The notes under the pieces were generated by a model, which was not told the DNA's origin, searched no databases, and saw only the letters and a program-made list of their open reading frames with translations. Positions 22,825-34,629 of a stretch of DNA of 64,000 nt are shown here, in pieces. The position numbers and the translations under genes are program-made. Numbering within the stretch: position 1 is the first letter of the stretch; each line of letters starts with the position of its first letter. Origin of the DNA: Spirometra erinaceieuropaei (lineage: Eukaryota; Platyhelminthes; Cestoda; Diphyllobothriidea; Diphyllobothriidae); the NCBI GenBank assembly GCA_902702965.1, contig CACRXP010000619.1:219591-283590 (forward strand), given 5' to 3'.

Positions 22825-23945
22825 AAAGAAAAAGGAGACAGGATCCGTGAAGCCAGAGGTTTATTAGCCAACTAGTCTTCTTTGACGTCCTCGTCCGCCG
22901 AAAAGATTCTGATGGTCCAAAAACGAAAGTACTCATGAAAGCGACATATGCGATGCAATTGCTGGACTGCAACAGCAACAATCTAATTGGCCACAAACGC
23001 AGTTGCGTAAAAGCGCTATACAAGAATGCTGAGAGGCATTGCAGCGAACCGGAAAACAAGTTTGCTGAATTACGACATCTCCAACGGGTGCTCAGAAGGA
23101 ATAGGTATCCGCACAACTTCGTCAAACGGTGCATGCGCAAACAGGACAGAAGGCCTCAAATTTTGGCGAGCGCTGTCGTGCGTGGAGGACGTTTTAGGTC
23201 TCGAATTTTAACGAACGCTCTCATGCTTGAAAGAAGTCTCGGAAGCCGTCAGATGCCTGCTCACAATACTTGAATTAGGTGCTGTTAACAGACTAGGCGC
23301 CAGGTCATAGGGCCGGCAGACCTATTGCCAATGCAGGAAACCCCTGGAGTCCTTTGCCGGATCTGGTGCAGCTGCGAACGCAGCAACTGCGTCTGTGAAA
23401 TGGGAGGTTACTCCGGACGCGAATGCCAGAACACGCCACGACAGTGAATAGGAATGGCGCTAAATGGTAAGCTGCGGCCATACTACAGGACAAGGTCGGA
23501 CTCTCAAGTTTGACGATGTCAAAATTCTCGTTAGAGGTGACAACCACCTGGACCGCGAGCTGCTTGAATTATGGTTCTCTCGTCTCCAGTTGATCAACAA
23601 GTTGAATGACTTATTGGCTCCATATCTGTGCTGAGACTTTGTCTGGGCAGATTATTAACCCATGAAGAGAGTGCGCAGTCGTCGACATCTTCAGTGATTA
23701 TGAGAGAAATGGGCAAGTAATTGCTACGTCAATAATCCGAAACTGTATTTCATTTTGGTAATTAATGACTCTGGATTAGACTAACAAGCGGTCATCGAAT
23801 CGAGTATGATCCGCAGCGATGATTACAGGAGCTGCTAATTATAGTAGGCACGTGATTGCCGGGCAACCACGTTTCATAAATACTGCGCTTTTTGTGCATC
23901 TACTGTCCTTCTCTGCGATCAAGGGGAAACCCGAAACGTTAGCAA
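22825..23945 (+). mobile_element. PLE remnant (family A): linker, GIY-YIG and decayed pseudo-LTRs
   Basis: The left end (22825-22930) has AAAAAGGAGACAGGATCC, then GTTTATTAGCC, the inverted pseudo-LTR edge seen at 36.29 and 58.27 kb. The plus strand then encodes the region between reverse transcriptase and endonuclease (HKRSCVKALYKNAERHCSEP, then LQRVLRRNRYPHNFVKRC, about 22990-23130). A broken GIY-YIG stretch (about 23340-23530) and the tail DRELLELWFSRLQLINK (about 23552-23600) follow. It closes with AAATACTGCGCTTTTTGTGC and a decayed hammerhead (CTGCGATCAAGGGGAAACCC, then GAAACGTTAGC, about 23913-23943). Multiple stops and frameshifts are present. Confidence 0.7.
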
Positions 23946-26900
23946 AAAGTCAGCTGAGATGACCGTATGTCAAGTCGCGCATGGGCGATGTCGACATTAT
24001 GGAGGGGCTCATCCCCATGCGTAATCAGATCCCTCCTCATTGGATTAAGTCTGAAGTGCTCAAATCGACCACGAAATGACATTTATCCTGCTCTGGAAGG
24101 CTGCCAACTGTATTGATAACCCTATTTTTCCTAGGATTAAATGTCGAACTGCAATGCTCATCTTTTATATTTCACCTGTAATAAGGCCTAGTACGAGTCG
24201 TAAGATGTAGGCTGCCTCAACAGACGACGAAGAAGAGTGATCAAGATTAATGAAGTCCGTCAAGGCAGCCGATGTTTCTGTCTGGACGCGGGGGTTGTCT
24301 ACTTGTGAAAAAATTTTATGCTTCTAGCCGTAGCGTACGTGAGTTACAGAGTTAATTTTAATAATGTCCAGCTTCTAACGAACGAATGGTGGAATGTTTC
24401 ATTTCTTTCAGTGTGTGTTCCACCAGATTTTGCGGTTGACCTTTCATGTGTCTAGTAAACTTATTGAACTATTTATTTTGAGGTAGAGTCGTTATTTTAT
24501 CAGGACTGTGAAATAATCCCGTCGAGTTTTGTTAGCTAAATAACGAATTGCACTTTCTCTGCTCCAAAGAGGCCTAGCATCCAAGTCCTCATTTGATAAA
24601 CTTCCCCACGGAACTCTGTTGTCGCGCATTTACTTCAGCGGCATAATGGAAGTGAAAAGTCTTTCCTCTTTTCTGTTTGCAGGATAAACGGCAAATATAT
24701 ATATATATATTTGACGATTTTTTGACCGGCAAAGTCCACGTCAGGCATCACGTTAGCAACTGCGAAGGAGAGATAATCACATATTCGCTGCATAGAATAA
24801 GTACTTCAGTGGTCCAGTTTACACCTGCCGGCTGGCAAGTGGTATCAGTAGATCAGACTTCAAAAATCTTAGGAAGTTGTTTGACACTAGTTGTTTTAAA
24901 ATAGCAGGCGTTAGGCCGTAGGGGACAGCAAAGCTGCTAGAATGCAAGCCTCGCAACATTCGTGCGTAGAGCCGTTCTGTCATGCTTTTTGCTTACGTCT
25001 ATCTACCCGGTCAAACTTGTTGTTGCAGGGATAACACTTTTACCGTAACCGTTGACGGCCACTAAGAGCACTCTCGGATGATTTTCAACTGTTTTAACCT
25101 AAACTGCACCTTACGCTGCGATCATGTCCACCACGAGAGAGTTTCCGTTGACTGCCGTTATCATACTAACGATAAAAATAGTTAGATCTACTACTGCGAA
25201 GAATGTTCAACTTCCAGCTGTATACAAACGTAACGAAGAGGAAGACTGCTCGACTGCCGAAACTGTCGAACTTCCACGGAAGTCCATCGTCAGAAGTTAA
25301 ATAAGCAAGATAAGTGACTGTTAAAGGGGGTCAGTAGCCAGCCCATGATCAGTGCGTCAGGTCTAGGGGTGACTACGTAGGACTCTAAATGCGGGCTGTA
25401 TCCATACATCGGCCTATATTCGCCTTTGGCATTGGCATTAATCTTGGCGCATACGAAGATGTCATTTGTGGTAGTTCGTCGCGTCATCGCACAGCCATTT
25501 TACGTTCACGTATATGAGCTCCGAATATGTGTTGAATCTGACCGGGTAATTACAAGGACATTTTAGGCACGGGATAGGATACGCCACATCGGAGTGACCC
25601 TGTTACGCATGGCAGATCTTGGGCTGATGTGGAATTATAGCAACTAGTATTGTGAGTGGAAGCATACGCGAAGGTCTTGTCTACTTGCGGTGCATAGCAC
25701 CTCCGTGTCAGCATCTCAGCACAACCTCCGCCTGACATTCAGCCACTCCAACTTACGAATTCTAATTGTGCGAAGATGAGCACGAGGACACAGGTATCAC
25801 CTACGTTCACTTTATAAAGTATACTGTCACCGTCTTGTAATGAGCGCCGATTGTTGAGGACATAGGACTAAATCGGGTAAGATAAATAATGCAAGGTAGT
25901 CACAGGAACCGAATTACCTGTGCACGTTTTATGTGACAAAATCGAATATGAAAGGTAGGAACCGCCAAAGCAGAGAGAATAAGGTCTGTTTTAGAGTTGG
26001 CGGAATTCCGATAAAAGCATTCAGAATACCCATTGGCGGGCATAGGTCTATTTTTAGCAAGTTTTGGTCAGGCCAGTGCATGTATGTGAAAAGTGGATCG
26101 AGCAAAACATGCCCGTAATTGAAGAAATCGATAAACATCTGTTCTGGCGCACATGCGGACGTGATAAGCCGAAAGCGTATTGATTTTTCTAACTCACATC
26201 CTCCCCGCCAGCCGGCATGTTTTTAAGACAAACTTTAATCGATTTCTGCAACCACTGTCAGGTTATACACGACCCTGTACTGGCCTTATGAGAATTTATC
26301 GAAATTATACGTACACCTCGCCAATTTGTCCTTAGAATAAGCGCCAAATAATAAGTAGTCCTTTTCCGACAAATCTTAAAACGAGCAAAGGCACGAAGTA
26401 GCTCAGACGTACGTGACTCGCCAATCTGTCATACAACCTAAAATAAATTAACCTTCATGCATGAAGGTCTACAAAAAAATTCTAAACGGTCTTTGTGGAG
26501 GTTTTGTGGATATTGTCTGCTCTTAAAGGAAGAACGTGCTATCGGGTTATTTCTGTGTCTCACATCAAACGGCTTCCGCAAAACGAGCCACTCTCCGTCA
26601 GGGAAATGAGAGACAAGCAGTTCCTACATTTAGAACAGTTCAAGGGTTCAGCAGATTTTCTTCAGAAAAAAGCCACATAACTTGGGAGCGGTTGAGAGCG
26701 ACGGTGACGTCAGAGGCCAGCTGCCATCAGAATTTATAAATCGTGAAGAGTTGACCGAGGACTGAGACTTTTTGAAATTAAAACCGACAATCTTCCTCTA
26801 TTTCAGCCGATACATTTTGTTTGTGAGTTTTTACAAAATCATCCGCTCCCTCAAAAACGCCTGAAAGAACAAGTCGGTGTTGGTTTCTCGAGAACTAAGG

Positions 26901-28888
26901 GAATTCTAGTGACAACGCAACGAAAACTCGCAGGAAATTTTGCATAATTAATGACGTCATGCCCATAAAATAGAAACCGGACTGAGCAGTCTGTGTACGA
27001 AGGCAACTGTGCGTCTCTGCGGTAGCTTATGGTTTGACCCGGTGAGAGCGTCTCCGTAGAATTTTTCATCTGGAAAAGTAGCCAAAAACCTATTGGTGCA
27101 CGCACCTGAATTGAATTCAATAGCCCTTAGGTTGCGTACAAGTCAATTAGCAGTAGCACCTCTGTGATATATTTTTAAAGGTTTGATGTAGTGGTTATGG
27201 TAACGGTCAGTAGTACAAATTAAATCTGATGGGACAGTTTGCGGTGAAAGTATGATTGCTTCCGAAAAGTTGAATAGAAATTACGCTTTGGACAAATTCA
27301 GCACAAATAATAAACTATTCTCGTTAATAAAACCCTACTTATTTGAGTTATTTTACGGAATGTTTGCTGACTTAATCGCAGATAAGACGTATGAACCGAC
27401 ATGGAAAGACGTTAAAGTACACGGTTAAGTCTTATTCAGGCCACATAAACATAACGCTTGTTTGTTTATGGCAGCTGATTACAACAAATAGCGGGACAGC
27501 ATACCGTCCTTTTGCACAAATGACGAGAGTTAAGAAACATTAATCGATAAAATTTTCGAGGTACCAGACAACCCCTCCTTGATTCCTATGGAAATCCATT
27601 TTTACTGACTGCTAGCAGACGTAACCACTTCACTCGTCAAATAAACATAAAGACAAACGCATTTAGTGTATTACCTTACTATGTTTCTGCGAATTTTGAT
27701 TTCCCTCGCAACAAAGGATCAAGAACCCTTGCATATACTTGACCCACGGAAGGGAAGCACGACATAAGCAGTGGAAATGCCGTTAAATCAAAGACAAAAA
27801 TGAATCTTCGGCAACCGAACGTATTGGTTGACGATGGTTTTGTGTTCTCCAACCATTTGCTTCACTTTGCTTGCATGGGCAGCGTGTTTCAGGTGCAGAT
27901 CACACTTATTCGGATAGGAACCAGCCGTAGTGATCCAAAAATCATAAGCCATGACTTTGAGGGTAAAATGTCGTCACCAATTTTTTTGACGACTGAAACT
28001 GCAATCTCACTAAAACGCACGTACTGCATGACATCGGTCTTGGTGACAAAGAACACTCAGAAGACGTGAAATATCTTTTTTCGAAAAAAAAGTTAAGTGA
28101 ATTTTAAAAGTTAGAGGCACGAATTAAAATGCGCTGGTTCTGTAACCTCAATTGTAACAGTTGTGAGCTGTTGCAGGTTTATTGCTAACATATATAAAGA
28201 CTAAACTTTCCGACAATTCCAACTAAAAGTCTTTTATAAAGGACCTTATACGGTGTCAGGAAACCTAGATAAGTTGGAATTCATAAGAAGATTTTGATAT
28301 GCAAATCGTGCATTAAAATGTGAATTTATGCCACAACTCAAGAAATGTTCAACGACCTTAACTTTTGATTTCAAAAACAGTGTTTTTGATAACCTTGACA
28401 ATGAAAGGCGTTTTGCATTTTTGTTGGAAAAACACGGAAGCGCAGGGAGCTTAGCTCTGTTTGTCTTCCTCCAGATGAAGATGCAGCTATCATTTGAATA
28501 CTCTAAGAATTCGCTTTCCAACAACCGCATTTGGACAGCTTACTCGAGCAAATTAGGATAGTTAAGTCAGAAACTGCCTTCAGGTTTCCCGTTTTCACTC
28601 ATCACACTTGCAATACCCAGATGTAAATTGAATGAAACGTCAAATTTGAATAAACAAATAGAAATCTATGGGACAATAAGATATTATACAATTATCACCA
28701 CTTAATTATCCTAGTTCACAGCTATGATAAAAATGAACCTATGCAGCTGCTATTCGAGAGCCTGAAGTAAATGGCATAAGGTGTGAAATGCCAGTCGTAC
28801 CTACAATGGACAATTTGTGTTAGGTCCGCGAAGGGATTCAGTAGGCTGCAACAGCCTTTGAACGCTTGCGGTATAGAATTCCCACGTA
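23946..28888. other. Unassigned stretch, about 4.9 kb
   Basis: No splice-supported exon or transposon domain could be established. A short (TA)n run lies near 24697-24711. An 89-codon plus-strand frame (27800-28069) and a 62-codon Cys-rich minus-strand frame (25550-25738) carry no motif I can name. A small PLE-end fragment at about 26283-26335 is listed separately. Confidence 0.35.
26283..26335 (+). mobile_element. Fragment of a family C PLE end
   Basis: CTTATGAGAATTTATCGAAA, then TTATACGTACACCTCGCC matches the terminal hammerhead-like segment at 63105-63150 (GAGAATTTATCGAAAGCAG, ACGTATGCTCGCC). It is a solo decayed end with no coding part nearby. Confidence 0.45.
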
Positions 28889-29780
28889 TAGTGGGTGGGC
28901 TAACTCATGAAATGTCAACCGAAATCCCGAAATGCGTTTTCGTTTCGAAAAGATTAATTAAGTAGGGCTGTAAAACTAGTCAGCCTGCAACATAATTCTA
29001 TAATATGTCAGTTACCTTAGGATGCCGGCTTTTGAGCGATCTTCCTTCCGGCTGCATGCAAAAACTACGGTCTGTAAAACATAACGACTTACGTAGCATG
29101 ACTTTTTCCCATTGATTGTCGATGTCCCTAAAAGTCCAATTATATGTCCTGGAATACGTGCACAAAAACATTTCCGATTCCCGAATAATTTCGAACCCGC
29201 TCTACCGTTACACTTGGATTCAGGGTTTCCAAACTACAAACCGTAAATTTTCCGCTTACGGAAAACCGCACATTCCTTAACGGTAATAAAGGGTACCGTA
29301 TAGGGTTCATAAAATTAAGCAGTGGATTTGATCCATATTGTTAACTTTACAGCCACTTTGGTAAATGCAGAGATATGACTATTTATGAAAAGTCTTTTTA
29401 CGGTATTTAAAAGCTTCACACCTAGAAACTTTTTTAAAACCAAATTGTGTCCCTCATTTGAATAAAAAATTATAAGAAGACGTAATTATCTACCGAATGA
29501 GTAAAAAAATGAATATTTTCATGCATGTTTGCCATGAAATATAATTGGAGATTTAGGGGCATCGAAAATCAAGGCGGAAAGTTCGTGCTACTTCTTACAG
29601 AGTATAGTTTTTGCATGCAGCTCAAAAGAAGTTCTTTCGAATCCAGGCATTCTGCGGTAACTGAATTATTATAGAATTATACTGCAAGCTGACTAGTTTT
29701 ACAACCGCACTTAATTAGTCTTTTCAAAACCAGAACGCATTTCGGAATTTCGGTTGACATTACATGACTAGCCTACAAGT
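28889..29780. mobile_element. Foldback MITE copy 5 (near full length)
   Basis: About 890 bp. The left end reads TAGTGGGTGGGCTAACTCAT and the right end TTCGGTTGACATTACATGAC. Both arms carry the full family order of blocks, left and inverted right: CGAAATGCGTTTTCGTTTCG, TAAAACTAGTCAGCCTGC, TTACCTTAGGATGCCGGCTT, GGCTGCATGCAAAAACTA, ATTGATTGTCGATG, CTAAAAGTCCAATTATAT. This leaves a core of about 250 bp with GTACCGTATAGGG. No ORF longer than chance is present. Confidence 0.88.
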
Positions 29781-30249
29781 AGACTTCGGCACCCTCTTCA
29801 CACGACTCTCTAACTACACAGACATGACAGACGTTCCCGACACTCCATTATCTGCCGCGTACACCAACAGTTCCGTTTTCGATTATCATAATAGTATGAT
29901 TTAGGATGCGATTAAGACGAATGCGTGAACCAGCCACGGGAAAGGGAAGACCAACTCGTCCTGTGCTTCTGCTCTTTGCTGAAAAAACAATATAAACGGT
30001 GTTCTTTTAATGAATATCGTCAGACTGCTGTGTACTACAGAGAACAGTTTTGCTGCAATTTTCCATTTTAAGAGCGGAAAACTTTAGCGCGAGAATTCAC
30101 ATTCTAACCGGCTGCAGAGGACAATTTTGCCTTTATGACGATATGTTCTGCATTTTAGAAGGAGCCGCAATCGCTGAATTTAGAGCTTTATCTGCCTACA
30201 AATTTAGACTCGGTTGGGGCGCATCAACTAATGGTCATGTGCGCACAAG
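29781..30249. other. Unassigned stretch
   Basis: Nothing is recognised. A 113-codon frame that starts at 30050 runs into the PLE tail fragment and is not called as a gene. Confidence 0.4.
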
Positions 30250-30385
30250 TGTTGCGTTATTTATAGGTTGCAAGTGCTATGCTACTGCATACTTGCCGAA
30301 ATTAGCGAATTCTACATTTATTATAGATGGTTGTACTTGGCTTGATGACAGTTCGACCGTCGTTGCCAACAATGTCCACCCTGAA
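30250..30385 (-). mobile_element. Fragment of family A PLE tail
   Basis: The plus strand GTTATTTATAGGTTGC, ATGCTACTGCATACTTGCC, then ATTATAGATGGTTG matches the tail segment at 36400-36490 (GGTATTTATAGGATGC, ATGCTACTGCATACC). It therefore reads as a minus-strand tail without its ribozyme. Confidence 0.5.
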
Positions 30386-30424
30386 AGGTGAAGCACACAC
30401 GGTGACTTGTGCGTGAATTAGTTT

Positions 30425-30640
30425 ATAGTGATAGCTGACTTGCACAGTATCTATCGCACTCTCTCCTCCTCACTCCCCACCAGGACCCCGTGTCAAGACA
30501 GAGTCATGAAGACCCGAGGTGGGGAGGGCGTAGGTGAAAAGCACGTTCGAGCTCGTACCATGGCGTTCCACTTCACACCCCTTGGTTCACAACACATATT
30601 TCACCAGGATTTCAACCAACAGCAGCAACACCACAACGGG
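30425..30640 (-). repeat. Dispersed inverted copy of the 9.2-10.6 kb repeat unit
   Basis: The reverse complement contains AAATCCTGG, GGGTGTGAAGTGGA, CGCCATGG, TCTGTCTTGACACGGGG and GAGGAGAGAGTGCGATAGAT. These align in order with the tandem unit (AAATCCTGGTC, GGTGCGGAGTGGAGCGCCAA, TCTGTCTTGACACCGG, GAGAGAGTGTGGTAGATG). Confidence 0.65.
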
Positions 30641-30704
30641 TCAGAAGGAAGAGGATAACTGGGCTGGCTTGCTGACTACCTATACCAACCTGCCAACCAA
30701 TCAC

Positions 30705-32085
30705 CAAGAAATATGTATTCCGACGAGCGCACTCAAGGAACTATTATTAAAATGCACACAATGTGTGCAGTTCCTTTTTGGCAACTAAATATATAGGCAA
30801 ATAAACGGAGTTGCTATGGGATCGTCTCTTGGTCCTCTCCTAACCAATGTCCTTATGGGCGAGTTATAGAGTCAGTTAAAGGACCAAATCAATAACGTGA
30901 GGCACTACGGTCGGTGCGTTGACGATATTTCTGTAATTGGCACCAGAGAAACCGACATAACCGCCCTCTTGCGTGCCGTAAAGCAGGCACATCCGTCGAT
31001 CAGGTTTACGTTAGACGTGGAAAGGGCAGGCTCCCTGCCTTTCCTAGACGTACTTCAAGGCAGAAGTCCTGAGGGCAGCATCCGAAGAAAAGTCTTTTGA
31101 AAGGACACCTGGTCTGAACAAAATACGAACTTCTACAGTTTTGCACCCCTTCAACATAAACGTAATTTGGTCCTCTGTTTGGCGAAGAGGGCCGGAAATA
31201 TATGTTCGGCAGATACCCTTGATGAGGGTCTTCAAAGGATCAAGGACCTCCTTCGCGAGAACGGGTATCCTGACAGATTTATTGTAAGGAATTTCGTCGA
31301 TCGACCGGCAAAACGCATCATAACAACCGCAGAAAGGAACCTCTGTTCCTGAAAGTGTCCTTCCAAGGGGACTCGGCGAATGAAATCCTGAGAGGGCGCC
31401 TTGGCCAAGACGTTTCACGGACCCTTTCGGCAGCAAGAGTTTAAATATTGCTTATTGCCAGCCCCGTATTACGCAGGAAACGTAGGAATAGGCTACCAGT
31501 GCATTGACTCCTTTACTTGCTCCTGTGGAGCAGGCTATTTTGGTGTACGAGTCGGCGCCCATCTGCCGGCATGGCTGAGGAAGGGTGAAGTTAAGACCAT
31601 ACACAACTCCATCCTCGCACACATGGTTGATTCTGGACATCGTGTAGATACCAACGAAGCGTTCTGTGTGATTTACAGGGTCCCACTTAACTACCCTAAG
31701 CGACTGGCTGAACGTCTACTAGCAACAGCAGAGGTAACTGCCACCAGGCTACAAAGCCCTTTCCTCTGAGCGCAGAAGAACCTCTTGCATGCTCCGCGTC
31801 TACCGTGGGCCAGGATCGATTAACTGTTTGCAGGTCTCCGCGCCCCCCGCCCCTTTTTTTCAGCCCCCTCTTGTAACACGGCTCAATCTAACCCTCACTG
31901 TCAATGACTGCCTCCTCTCCCGTCTCCTCCCACTCTATTCAATAGCCCATTTGTATGGAAAGACGAACTGTAATCGACTGCTCTTATCACTCACACGTTT
32001 AGTTTGTACCTCGTTCCCATATTAATGTACAGGTCCGACGAAAATTTATCGAAAGCACAAGTAAGCTCTCGAAGTGCTCTTCTGA
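30705..32085 (+). mobile_element. PLE remnant (family C) with reverse transcriptase and GIY-YIG
   Basis: The best-preserved PLE coding region in the window. In order it shows IPTSALKELLLKCTQCVQFL (30720-30780), GVAMGSSLGPLLTN (about 30811-30850), the reverse transcriptase catalytic region GRCVDDISVIGT with Asp-Asp at 30921-30926, and SLPFLDVLQGRSPEG. Next come QHKRNLVLCLAKRAGNIC and LLRENGYPDRFIVRNFVD (about 31250-31305). A GIY-YIG domain follows with CSCGAGYFGVRVGAHLPAWL (31518-31577) and HMVDSGHRVDTNEAFCVIYR (about 31620-31678). Stops after GEL and KVF, a frameshift near 31400 and loss of the N-terminal half make it inactive. It ends with the hammerhead-like motif at 32028-32071. Confidence 0.85.
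32028..32071 (+). ncRNA. Hammerhead-like motif, family C
   Basis: CCGACGA (32035-32041) corresponds to CUGANGA with U4 changed to C. A short stem II follows, then GAAA (32051-32054). A stem III hairpin pairs AGC (32054-32056) with GCT (32065-32067), and C at 32068 stands at the cleavage position. It matches the better-preserved motifs at both ends of the 61.6-63.2 kb element. Confidence 0.45.
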
Positions 32086-32124
32086 ACTGATTGAGTATCC
32101 GTAGCTGAGGCGCCAATTGTCGCG

Positions 32125-32440
32125 TTTGCGTGCCTCGTGTTTGTTACTCATGTGGTGCTGCCACGCCCACAGGCATCAAGGCACGCCCGCGGGCTCCCCG
32201 CGAGGCTAATTGCTCTACCCAGACAACGACGCAGCACAGACTATGGAATGTGGGGGTCCCTGTGGTTGTTAACCGTCTGCACGACTGATAGCCATGATTC
32301 AATCAGATCGCAGCTCATGCAGTTTTCAACTCTCACAAGAATGTCGGCCTCGTCGAACTCGAAGGTGTGACCGGACCCCATTGAATGGGCAGCGATTTGG
32401 CAGTTGGTGTGATTTCTTCTCACTCCTCCTGAGTGCTTGA
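32125..32440 (-). mobile_element. PLE GIY-YIG/tail fragment (family A)
   Basis: The minus strand from 32440 encodes CQIAAHSMGSGHTFEFDEAD, then ILVRVENCMSCDLIESWL. This matches the end of the GIY-YIG domain and the ELLESWF tail of the other family A copies. Its start and ribozyme end are absent. Confidence 0.65.
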
Positions 32441-32999
32441 CGGCCTAGTATGTATCATTTATCCATCTCAGAGCATGACTTACAGCCAGTGGCGAATATG
32501 AATGCGAAGATGATAAGATGAGTCGCTGTTGATTAGAGCAGATTCTCGCGCGTTTATGCAAAATACCAAAATGTAGCCAAGTAAGCATCGAAAACGTCAG
32601 AAAACGGAAACAACCAGAGGGTCAATAGGGGTTTGACAGCAAGATGAATGCCGAATGAACCCGCCTCGATCCGTGCAGTCGCTCATCGCCGTCTCGCCTG
32701 TGTCGTTACACTGACGATGAAGCCAGCACCCACATCATTCCCTGACAGCGCCCGTTATCAGTGAAACTTCTGTGATATAATTCTATCTGCTCAGACTACT
32801 TCAGGAACTTCTGTTTGATTTGGCAAACAGAGAATAATAATAACGAAGACGAGTCGGCGAGCATAAGTCGCTTGCTATACGGAGAACAGTCAAACAATTC
32901 AATGCATGAACTTCTCCACTTTCGTTCCCCTTCAACGAAAACGAAATACAGTCCGACGTTTGACATGGATAGCTAAAACCATTTGGTCAACATATAACA
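32441..32999. other. Unassigned stretch
   Basis: Nothing specific is seen. Part of it (32830-32990) may be eroded PLE upstream sequence, since the next element begins without a clear edge. Confidence 0.35.
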
Positions 33000-33830
33000 C
33001 CGAGGAGGAGTTTAGGAAAAAAACAAGACTTGCTTCGTGAAAACGGGTACGCTGACAGGTTTATTGCAAAGAACACTGCCTAACGACCGGTAGTGCCCAC
33101 CAAGCTGACTGCTGAAAAAAACGTTGGTCCTCAAAATCCCTTTTCAATGAGACGCCACAAGTGGAACCCAAAGAAGACGTCTTGATCGAGCTGCCTCAAA
33201 AACCTCCCCAGTAGCAAGGGCTAGAAAACTATCCTCTTCAAACCATATTTTACGCGGAGAAGGTAAGGATATTTTGACACATCGTACCACCTCATTGTGC
33301 ATCCATTCATCTACTTGCTCCTGCGGAGCAGGTTATATTGGCGTCAGGAGTCGCTGATTAGACAAAAGAATGCGAGAACATCTTCCGGTATCGTCTGGAT
33401 AAGGCGAAACTAGGAGCATAAACAGCGTCATTCTTTCTTGTGCGCATGCAGTTGATTCAGGGCTACGTGTGGACCCCGGACAAGATTTTCGTGCGATTTA
33501 TGAGGTCGCCTTGGGCTATCCTAAGCTACTGGGCCAGGGTGTGCTGGCGACAGCAGACTCGGCCGCAATTAGGTTAAGAAAACCGATTCTATGCGCCTAG
33601 GAGAACCTCGTTCAGGCTCCAGGCATGCTGTGGTCAAAGGTTGACTCGCAACATGCAGCTTTTCGCGCCGTTTCGCTCTCATCCGGCCTGTTTTTTAAAA
33701 CTAACTATTATTGATGCTTTAGTCACCAACATATTTGACTGTATCTCGTCCCCATATGATTTTACTGGTCTGAGGAGAACTTGTCGAAAGCAATGTTTGT
33801 ACTGTTTTGGGAATAAAAAACTACTCTAAC
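33000..33830 (+). mobile_element. PLE 3' part (family C), second copy
   Basis: A degraded linker (ENGYADRFIAKN-like, about 33036-33075) is followed by a GIY-YIG stretch STCSCGAGYIGVRSR (about 33311-33355), HAVDSGLRVDPGQDFRAIYE (about 33446-33505) and ATADSAAIRLRKPILCA (about 33545-33600). It closes with a decayed family C end (CTGAGGAGAACTTGTCGAAA, 33770-33789). Coding similarity to the copy at 30.7-32.1 kb is obvious. The reverse transcriptase part is missing. Confidence 0.75.
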
Positions 33831-34311
33831 CTACTACAGACCCTCCGATGGGACTGGTGCGCTACCCGGTCTATATAACTTGCAAGGACAGTGGTGAGGT
33901 ACCGGACTAATTTACTTTTGACAATTTAGTCACATTTTCTTTGACCGGATTGCTTGTTTGAATGTGACGAAAAACGACACACCTGTACAACCCGCCTTGC
34001 TAGCGTGCTCCGCTGTCGTGCTCTGTTGTCAGGTTTCTTAACGTTCAAAATCTATATTCTATTCACTGCTCAGTTTTAATTGCTGCCTTCAAGGCTAGGG
34101 ATGCGTGAGATATAACTGGTTAGTTCGTGAGAACGCTACCATTTACGACAGGACCATTCCAAGGAAGAACTCACCCCGGCAGCTGATTGGAATTTTTGCC
34201 TCTGTAGTTCCTAATGCCAGAAAAGGCAGGATTTGTAATTCTGGAGAGCGAAGGGAGGAAAAATCATAGTGAGACAAAAGATTGGTTGGATAACAGTGTC
34301 GCAACACTCCG
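33831..34311. other. Unassigned stretch
   Basis: Nothing is recognised. Confidence 0.4.
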
Positions 34312-34615
34312 TTACTGATGCTAGTATTATTGCAGTTAGTTACCCATACTGTAAGCGTTGGTAGAGTAGCATTGGCAGCTGTGGTGGCGGTGGTAGTAGT
34401 AGTAGTACTAATAGTAGGATTATTAGTAGTATTCGCCGTATCAGTGGTGATAGACGGGGGAAAAAGCTTTCTTCAGTGTTGCGGTACTGTATTGCCGCCA
34501 GTGGCAGTAGTATTAGTAGTAACAGCGGTAGTAGTGGTAGTAGTAGCAGTAGTAGTGGTGGTGGTAGTGGTAGTAGTATTAGTGGTAGTAGTAGTATTAG
34601 TAGTAGTAGTCCGCC
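34312..34615. repeat. GTA/GTG triplet microsatellite block
   Basis: Two stretches (34370-34455 and 34498-34615) of imperfect GTA, GTG and TTA triplets sit around a 43 bp unique spacer. The long Val-rich plus-strand and Leu-rich minus-strand frames are caused by the repeat. Flanking sequences CAGTGTCGCAACACTC (34293) and GTGTTGCGACACTG (34653) are inverted and bracket the block. Confidence 0.88.
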
Positions 34616-34629
34616 CGTAAGACAGGCTT

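Noticed and set aside
27800..28069. Possible second transposase fragment
   Set aside because: Translations on both strands gave no motif order I could match to a transposase.
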